Shown: positions 6,509 to 10,126 of the stretch, piece after piece
Numbering within the stretch: the first letter of the stretch is position 1
How the letters are laid out: the number at the start of each line of letters is the position of its first letter
From: Christensenella sp. UBA3700
GTDB taxonomy: Bacteria > Bacillota > Clostridia > Christensenellales > UBA3700
Assembly (NCBI GenBank): GCA_002372775.1
Contig: DFIJ01000162.1
Location: 1 to 10,126 of the forward strand
Length of the DNA stretch: 10,126 nt
Direction: 5' to 3'
Position numbers and translations under genes: made by a program
The notes under the pieces: model-generated
The model's input: only the letters and a program-made list of their open reading frames with translations
Databases searched by the model: none
Told to the model about the DNA's origin: nothing

Positions 6509-7636
6509 ATGATATTAAATAACATCAAAATCGTAACTCGAGATGCCGTGATAGAAAATGGATATATCGAGATGAAAGATGGTGTTATTGCTGATGTAAG
6601 AAGTGGTTCTTATGTAGGCGATGATGAAGTTATTAATGGCCAGGGAAAGATTGCTTTTCCTGGCTTTATTGATATTCACACACATGGTTCATGTGGAATT
6701 GATTTTATGGATGCTGATGAGGATGGTATTAAAACTATTGCTGATGCTTTCTATAAAGAAGGTATTACAACATTCTTGGCAACAACATTAACTAGTGATT
6801 TTGAATCTCTAGATAGAGTTTGCAAAGTAGTTGCAAATGCAAAGAAAGACGTTCCATCTCTTGGTGGTATTCACCTAGAAGGTCCATATATTAATGAGAA
6901 ATATAAAGGTGCACAAAACGCAGCTTATATTAGAAACCCAAACATTGAAGAGTTTAATACATTAGTAAAAGATTCTAATGGAAATATAAGAGACATCTCC
7001 CTAGCTCCAGAAAAAGAGGGAGCATTAGAGTTTATAAAGAATGCAGTAAAACAAAATGTCGTTTGTTCTGTTGGTCACTCAGATGCCACATTTAAAGATG
7101 TTGAAAAAGCAATAGATATGGGTCTTACAAATGTAACTCATACTCATAATGCTCAAAGTGGACATCATCATAGAAACCCTGGTGTAGTTTCTGCTGCAAT
7201 GTATTTTGATGAGTTATATACAGAAGTTATTTGCGATTGCATCCACGTAAGTGAAGATGCACTAAAGGCTTTCTATAAGGTAGTAGGTCCTAATAGGTTT
7301 ATAATTATCACAGACTCACTAAAGGTAAAGCATGCTCAGTTTGATGAATTCCAACTATTTGGTCTTGATTGCATCAGAAGAGATGGTGCAGCATATCTAA
7401 AGTCAGGTCCACTTGCTGGTTCAATTCTAAACTACGATCAAGGTATAAGAAATGTTAGAAGAATTACAGGAGCATCATTAATCGATCTTGCAAAGGTATC
7501 TTCATATAATGCTGCAAAGAGTATTGGATTTAAAGATAGAGGCGAACTTGCTGTTGGCAAGATAGCCGATGTTGTTTTAATGGATGAAGATTTAAACGTT
7601 AAAGAAGTATATAAATTAGGAAAAAGAGTGTTCTAA
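6509..7636 (+). CDS. nagA: N-acetylglucosamine-6-phosphate deacetylase
   Basis: It removes acetate from N-acetylglucosamine-6-phosphate to give the NagB substrate. It has 375 residues, normal for the family, and an amidohydrolase TIM-barrel layout: 'PGFIDIHTHG' (51-60) with metal-site His57 and His59, 'HLEGPY' (122-127) with Glu124, 'VGHSDA' (188-193) with His190, 'THTHNA' (210-215) with His211, 'HHRNPG' (220-225) and the catalytic Asp269 in 'ITDS'. 'GPLAGS' (300-305) and a C-terminal 'GELAVGKIADVVLMD' complete the pattern. Two motif positions are unusual: THTHNAQ where THLFNAM is common, and TDS where TDA is common; all metal and catalytic residues remain. GGAG sits five bases before the ATG. 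The stop overlaps the next start by one base. Confidence 0.96.
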   Translation: MILNNIKIVTRDAVIENGYIEMKDGVIADVRSGSYVGDDEVINGQGKIAFPGFIDIHTHGSCGIDFMDADEDGIKTIADAFYKEGITTFLATTLTSDFESLDRVCKVVANAKKDVPSLGGIHLEGPYINEKYKGAQNAAYIRNPNIEEFNTLVKDSNGNIRDISLAPEKEGALEFIKNAVKQNVVCSVGHSDATFKDVEKAIDMGLTNVTHTHNAQSGHHHRNPGVVSAAMYFDELYTEVICDCIHVSEDALKAFYKVVGPNRFIIITDSLKVKHAQFDEFQLFGLDCIRRDGAAYLKSGPLAGSILNYDQGIRNVRRITGASLIDLAKVSSYNAAKSIGFKDRGELAVGKIADVVLMDEDLNVKEVYKLGKRVF

Positions 7637-9018
7637 TGGTAAAACTAAATTTAGATAAAGATTATAAACCAGCAATTGTTGAAATAAGAAAGTTTAACGA
7701 AGATGTTGCAAAGCAAGTTAAAAAGCAACATTTAGTTATTGCCGTTGAGAGAAATCAAGGATATGTCTATGTAAGAGAATTTGATATATTCGAAGATGGT
7801 GTAGACGATGAAAGAAACAATTTTATTGTTGAGAGAGTAATTAAGACAATCTTATGGGTCGTTGGAGGCTATAAGATATATATTGCTGGCTCTCATTCCG
7901 TATATGAGAAAATCGCCTCATATTATAAACCAGGCGGCCTTAGAGCATTTGATTATGATTTCATGAGTACAGTATATGAATCTCCAGTTGAGGTTATCGA
8001 ATGTACTTATGACACTATCCCAAAAGAAAAGTCTTCTTCAAATCCATGTGGTGGACACTTAGAAGGTAGAAGAATTGGATTTGACGCAGGTGGTTCAGAT
8101 TTAAAAGTATCTGCTGTTGTTAATGGTGAAACTATTAGTTCAGAGGAAATAGTATGGCTTCCAAAATTAAATGAAGATCCTAATTATCACTTTAATGGTA
8201 TCTATAATGCAATGAAAAGCGCTATTGAAAAGATGGGTGGCGATGTTGATGGTATAGGAATATCTTCAGCTGGTGTGTATATAGATAACAAAGCAATGGT
8301 TTCTTCGCTATTTATAAAAGTAGATAAGAAAAAATATGGTGAAGAAGTTAAGTTTATATATAAGAGAGTTATTGAGAAATTAGAAAAAGAACTTGGACAT
8401 AAGATCCCTTATGTAGTTGCAAACGACGGCGATGTTACAGCTCTTGCTGGCGCATTAGATTTAAAAGATACTAACGTAGTTGGTATTGCTATGGGTACAT
8501 CTGAGGCTGTTGGCTATGTTGATTCTAATGGTAATTTAAATGGCTGGATTTCAGAACTTGCTTTCGTTCCTGTAGATTTTAACAAAGAATCTATGGTTGA
8601 TGAGTGGTCACTAGATTTCGGTGTAGGCTGCAAGTATTTCTCACAAGATGCTGTAATTAAACTTGCTAATATGGCAGGAATAAAGATTGATGAATCCTTA
8701 ACACTTGCTGAGAAGTTAAAATACGTCCAAGAATTAGTAAATAATGGAGATGAAAGAGCAAAGCTTATATATGAAGATATAGGTGTTTATTTGGCTTATT
8801 CTTTGGCCTACTATGCACAGTATTATACAATTAAGCATGTTCTTGTTCTAGGTAGAGTAACATCAGGAGTTGGTGGAGATATTATCTTAAAGGTTGCAAA
8901 AGAAACAATAGATAAAGAACTTCCAGAGCTTAAGGGTATAGATATTGGTATGCCTAGTGAATATGTAAGAAGAGTGGGACAATCTATTGCTGCTGCTTCT
9001 TTACCTGAAGTTAAATAA
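7636..9018 (+). CDS. Divergent ROK-family sugar kinase homologue with N-terminal extension
   Basis: This is a 460-residue protein. The ROK/actin-like ATPase part starts near residue 146: 'GFDAGGSDLK' (148-157) is the phosphate-1 loop, 'GIGISSAG' (206-213) the phosphate-binding loop of the sugar site, 'VANDGDVTALAG' (261-272) carries the catalytic Asp, and 'GIAMGTSEAVGYV' (283-295) with 'HVLVLGRVTSGVGGD' (401-415) forms phosphate-2 and adenosine regions. The ROK signature CxCGxxGCxE and the ExGH element are missing; 'ISELAFVPVD' stands in that place. About 145 residues precede the kinase part and match nothing I recognise; they are not a helix-turn-helix like the NagC/Mlc repressors. TAATG overlap with nagA means translational coupling. 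Likely role: kinase for N-acetylglucosamine or a related amino sugar, or a sugar-sensing partner. Family confident, substrate inferred. Confidence 0.85.
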   Translation: MVKLNLDKDYKPAIVEIRKFNEDVAKQVKKQHLVIAVERNQGYVYVREFDIFEDGVDDERNNFIVERVIKTILWVVGGYKIYIAGSHSVYEKIASYYKPGGLRAFDYDFMSTVYESPVEVIECTYDTIPKEKSSSNPCGGHLEGRRIGFDAGGSDLKVSAVVNGETISSEEIVWLPKLNEDPNYHFNGIYNAMKSAIEKMGGDVDGIGISSAGVYIDNKAMVSSLFIKVDKKKYGEEVKFIYKRVIEKLEKELGHKIPYVVANDGDVTALAGALDLKDTNVVGIAMGTSEAVGYVDSNGNLNGWISELAFVPVDFNKESMVDEWSLDFGVGCKYFSQDAVIKLANMAGIKIDESLTLAEKLKYVQELVNNGDERAKLIYEDIGVYLAYSLAYYAQYYTIKHVLVLGRVTSGVGGDIILKVAKETIDKELPELKGIDIGMPSEYVRRVGQSIAAASLPEVK

Positions 9019-9032
9019 TGTAATCAAGTAAT

Positions 9033-9071
9033 AAAAAAATGAGGCTGCTAGGAAAAACCTAACAGCCTTTT
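9033..9071. terminator. Bidirectional terminator between the nag operon and pyrE
   Basis: Arms 9042-9052 and 9058-9068 form an 11-bp stem with a five-base loop. Reading leftward (for pyrE) one pair is a G·U wobble and seven T residues follow (plus-strand A-run 9033-9039). Reading rightward (for the nag operon) the same position is a C·A mismatch and only TTTT follows, so it should work better for pyrE. Confidence 0.85.
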
Positions 9072-9087
9072 GCCTTTTAGATAAGAA

Positions 9088-9729
9088 TTAGTCCATCCAA
9101 GATGGGTCAGATGGATTCTTTTGGAATTTTAGAATCTTAGCAATGTCAGCTTCTGAGATATAGTTTTCTTCAGCAGCAACTTTAACTAATGTTTCGAAAT
9201 TAGATAAAGAATGATTTTCAACATTTGCCTCAGCAAGTCTATCAATACCTTTTTGTAATCCATAAGTGAAGATAGAAGCGATACCAAGAACGTTAGCGCC
9301 AGCTTCTCTTAATACGTTAATTACTTCAATAGCAGAACCAGCTGTAGAGATTAAATCTTCAACAACTACAACGTTCTTGCCAACTGGTACAACACCTTCG
9401 ATTTGGTTTCCACGGCCATGGTCTTTAGCGCCGCCTCTAACATATCCCATTGGTTGATTTAAAATATCTGAAACATATGCAGCATGAGCAATACCTGCTG
9501 TAGATGTACCAATAACAACTTCACATGTAGGGTAGAATGTCTTAATTGTTTCAGCAAGACCATTCTCAACAACCTTTCTTACTTCTGGGTAAGATAAAGT
9601 TAATCTATTATCACAATAAATAGGTGACTTAATACCAGATGCCCATGTAAATGGATCATTTGGCTTTAAGAATACAGCTTTAATCTTTAATAAATTCTTT
9701 GCAACTTCAACAGCTAATTTATTTTCCAT
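9088..9729 (-). CDS. pyrE: Orotate phosphoribosyltransferase
   Basis: It joins orotate to PRPP, giving orotidine-5'-phosphate in pyrimidine synthesis. It has 213 residues, the normal length. '[16 protein letters not shown]' (28-42) is the conserved N-terminal orotate-site region. The flexible catalytic loop is '[15 protein letters not shown]' (98-112), keeping Arg98, Lys102 and His104; two Gly replace the Ser-Lys often seen in Bacillus-type enzymes. The PRPP motif '[14 protein letters not shown]' (120-133) is complete. The start follows the pyrF stop after one base, and its AAAGGAG ribosome binding site lies inside the end of pyrF, so the pair is co-transcribed and probably coupled. The gene ends just before the shared hairpin terminator and converges with the nag operon. 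Confidence 0.97.
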   Translation of the reverse strand: MENKLAVEVAKNLLKIKAVFLKPNDPFTWASGIKSPIYCDNRLTLSYPEVRKVVENGLAETIKTFYPTCEVVIGTSTAGIAHAAYVSDILNQPMGYVRGGAKDHGRGNQIEGVVPVGKNVVVVEDLISTAGSAIEVINVLREAGANVLGIASIFTYGLQKGIDRLAEANVENHSLSNFETLVKVAAEENYISEADIAKILKFQKNPSDPSWMD

Positions 9730-9730
9730 A

Positions 9731-10126
9731 TTAACAAAACTCCTTTACACATCTCTTATATGCAGCTACAGGATCTTCTGCAGCAGTAATACTTCTTCCT
9801 ACTACGATATATGTTGAACCTAGTTCTTTAGCATAAGCAGGAGTTGCTACTCTCTTTTGGTCATTTACAGAATCATCTGCAAATCTAATACCAGGAGTTA
9901 CGCTAATAAGTCCAAGTTCTTTAATAATTGGAGCCTCAAGAGCAGAGCATACAACGCCTTGTAATCCAGCAGCCTTTGCGTTTAAAGCATATTGCTTAAC
10001 AACATCAGCTAGAGGTTCTTTAATTAATAATTCGTTTTCTAATATTTCTTGAGATATAGATGTTAATTGTGTAACAGCTATAAGTTCAGTCTTTTTGCCT
10101 TGTTCTGTAGAATCAAGTCCACGACG
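9731..10126 (-). CDS. pyrF: Orotidine-5'-phosphate decarboxylase, class I (C-terminal part)
   Basis: It decarboxylates orotidine-5'-phosphate to UMP, the step after PyrE. The last 131 residues are present; the N-terminus and active-site Lys region lie beyond the right edge. Numbered from the edge: '[10 protein letters not shown]' (14-23), '[12 protein letters not shown]' (54-65), 'VTPGIRF' (76-82), '[15 protein letters not shown]' (89-103) and '[16 protein letters not shown]' (108-123) are the hallmarks of the class I bacterial enzyme of about 230-240 residues, so roughly the first 100 residues are missing here. The stop codon is TAA at 9733-9731, one base before the pyrE start. The frame is open to the edge. 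Confidence 0.96.
   Translation of the reverse strand, partial: RRGLDSTEQGKKTELIAVTQLTSISQEILENELLIKEPLADVVKQYALNAKAAGLQGVVCSALEAPIIKELGLISVTPGIRFADDSVNDQKRVATPAYAKELGSTYIVVGRSITAAEDPVAAYKRCVKEFC

Noticed and set aside
7553..7562. TTGGCAAGAT inside nagA and TTGCCAA inside pyrE (near 9377) as further operator copies
   Set aside because: They are single copies inside well-conserved codons, at about the number expected by chance in 10 kb, with no paired spacing.
9266..9457. Plus-strand 63-codon open frame
   Set aside because: It is wholly antisense within pyrE, which has complete family motifs.

Overview
This window is about 10 kb of AT-rich bacterial DNA. It uses the standard code: TGG encodes Trp in the metabolic genes and no TGA is read through. 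The codon use, the AGGAG ribosome binding sites, a 241-residue NagB of the short Bacillus type and a class I PyrF beside PyrE all point to a low-GC Bacillota. A gut-type Bacilli or Erysipelotrichia-like lineage is my guess; the sequence does not prove it.

Layout. (1) Positions 1-4748, minus strand, are one uninterrupted reading frame that runs off the left edge. It encodes a very large membrane-anchored protein: a short basic cytoplasmic tail, one transmembrane anchor, then 15 complete modules and one partial module of about 100 residues. The modules look like fibronectin type III or another Ig-like beta-sandwich. (2) Positions 4749-5154 are a gene-free divergent control region. It carries five copies of TTGGCAA, four of them in two 21-bp-spaced pairs arranged symmetrically, plus several palindromes and a good promoter for the rightward gene. 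(3) Positions 5155-5685 encode a GNAT acetyltransferase. (4) Positions 5775-9018 are a tight plus-strand operon, nagB-nagA-ROK kinase homologue, for amino-sugar catabolism. (5) A bidirectional hairpin terminator at 9042-9068 separates that operon from (6) the convergent minus-strand pyrF-pyrE pair at 9088-10126. The 5' end of pyrF lies beyond the window.

How the genes fit together. NagA deacetylates N-acetylglucosamine-6-phosphate and NagB converts the product to fructose-6-phosphate plus ammonia. The ROK-family protein, translationally coupled to nagA, is the likely sugar kinase or sugar-responsive partner, but it is divergent. PyrF and PyrE catalyse the last two steps of UMP synthesis. The giant repeat protein and the GNAT gene share one control region, so they may be co-regulated.

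The least explained parts of the window are the giant modular surface protein, the symmetric TTGGCAA array in front of it, and the ROK homologue with its long N-terminal extension and missing zinc motif. I saw no tRNA, rRNA, CRISPR array, insertion sequence or phage gene.
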